64,000 bases of DNA from Cruorifilaria tuberocauda. Its lineage: Eukaryota > Nematoda > Chromadorea > Rhabditida > Onchocercidae. Every line of letters begins with the position of its first letter. Position 1 is the first letter of the stretch. Positions 63,095 through 64,000 of this stretch are shown here, piece by piece. The translations under genes were made by a program, and so were the position numbers. Below the pieces are notes generated by a model. It did no database searches. It was not told the origin of the DNA and saw only the letters and a program-made list of their open reading frames with translations. The stretch is taken from assembly GCA_013365365.1 (NCBI GenBank), contig JABVXU010000072.1:116823-180822 (forward strand). The letters run 5' to 3'.

Positions 63095-63926
63095 GTATGA
63101 TTATAATTATTGAATTATTACTATTATTATTATTATTATTATTATTGCTGTTATGATTATATTTATAGTTATACTTTTTGTTTGATTCAAAAATATGCAA
63201 TAATAAACTTTTTTTGTTCATTTATTTAGTTTCATTTCATTCCATTAATTTTGAAATATTTTCTTTGAGATATTAACAAAGAGTAAAATTAAAAAGAAAA
63301 AAAAAATTTCTTCCTTTTTCTTTCACCAAAACAAACAGTAAAATTCGGTGAACGAAGAGAAAAAAAAGTTTTTTTTTTTAAATTTTTTGTCAATGATAGT
63401 TACTTAAGAGAAGTACTGATTTACTTTTACTTAACTTACTTCATTTGTTTCATTCATCGGATTTTTGCCATTTACAAAATTTTCATTCCAAAGAAAATGA
63501 TAAAAAAGGTTTTCCTCAATTAGTGTTATTTATTTTGGATAAAATAATAATTTAGAAAAAAGTGAATTTGAAATTATTTATTAAATTTAGAGAAGAGATA
63601 GGTTATTTGTTTTTATTTATAAATTAATGAACGATTAATTTTTTTATACAAAAATGACTTCTAACCTTTTATGAGTCATCTTCACATGATATTCCGTTAC
63701 TTTAATTCATCATTAATCACTGTGTGAACATCACTGATAATCACTGATAATTGAAAGTGAATTAAGTAGATAAGATTAAGCTAAATGTGGGATTAGATTA
63801 AAAGATAATGAATGATTCGCTGTAATACAATAGAAAAAGATTTTGTTAAAATTTTGAATAAATTATAGGAAAAAATTGAAATTACTAAATTAACTGTTAC
63901 TTTTCAATTTTATACCATAATTAGAA
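63095..63926. other. Intron-like sequence to the right edge
   Basis: AT-rich, with a TTA trinucleotide run at about 63118-63156. No exon was seen; probably the first intron of the gene starting at 62967. Confidence 0.4.
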
Positions 63927-64000
63927 ATGCTATCGTCGTATTTGACATTTAATCTATTTCAATATCATATTATTTATCATATTTTAATTGATTTCTTAAT
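63927..64000 (+). repeat. Dispersed repeat, copy 2 (cut by window edge)
   Basis: Direct copy of 57317-57390 with one mismatch in 74 bases. The match is still running at the last base of the window, so the true repeat is longer. Its left edge is sharp: the preceding bases differ from those of copy 1. Confidence 0.9.

Overview
The window looks like nuclear DNA of a nematode, most likely a filarial one. It is very AT-rich (by eye about three quarters A+T), genes are split into short exons by GT-AG introns, and candidate trans-splice acceptors sit just upstream of some start codons. The recognisable proteins are eukaryotic (SFT2-type Golgi protein, four-EF-hand calmodulin-like protein, FAM187-like Ig protein, BED finger protein). 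There are no bacterial operons, no CRISPR array and no convincing tRNA or rRNA. All exon models were made by eye: splice sites were accepted only when phase and open frame matched from exon to exon, so edges may be off by a few bases.

Layout. Bases 1-8138 (minus): a Gln/Asn/Ser-rich protein with one large exon and two tentative downstream exons after a 5.4 kb intron; GA/CT-repeat DNA lies upstream. 11296-16541 (minus): a secreted protein of about 517 residues with two ten-cysteine Ly6/uPAR domains; one of its introns holds a 51-bp tandem repeat and a TATA-containing, LTR-like segment. 18835-19757 (minus): a 72-residue protein. 20576-22697 (plus): an unrecognised basic protein of 164 residues with a possible 121-residue alternative form. 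23379-23982 (plus): a small protein resembling a degenerate SH2 domain. 26514-35834 (minus): an SFT2 homologue whose 7.1 kb fourth intron contains a complete CAL-1-like EF-hand gene on the opposite strand (30616-32802).

37794-47407 (minus) is the most unusual part. Two tandem paralogous genes (699 and 461 residues) each carry two copies of a Cys/His module, C-x2-C-x(28-39)-H-x3-C, with a phase-1 intron at the same place in all four copies, and an acidic coiled-coil C-terminus. The downstream gene also has a BED finger and a helix-rich, HTH-like block, which suggests a transposase-like ancestry.

50400-55575 (minus) encodes a 526-residue FAM187-like receptor: signal peptide, Ig-V, short TSP1-like segment, second Ig-V and a transmembrane helix. 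From 55576 to the right edge there are only fragments: a probable minus-strand terminal exon (59446-59580), several ORF-rich patches, one copy of a dispersed repeat whose partner runs off the right edge, and the signal-peptide exon of a plus-strand secreted protein (62967-63094).

The genes do not form a pathway. They look like independent loci with low density; the exceptions are the paralogous pair and the nested CAL-1/SFT2 arrangement.
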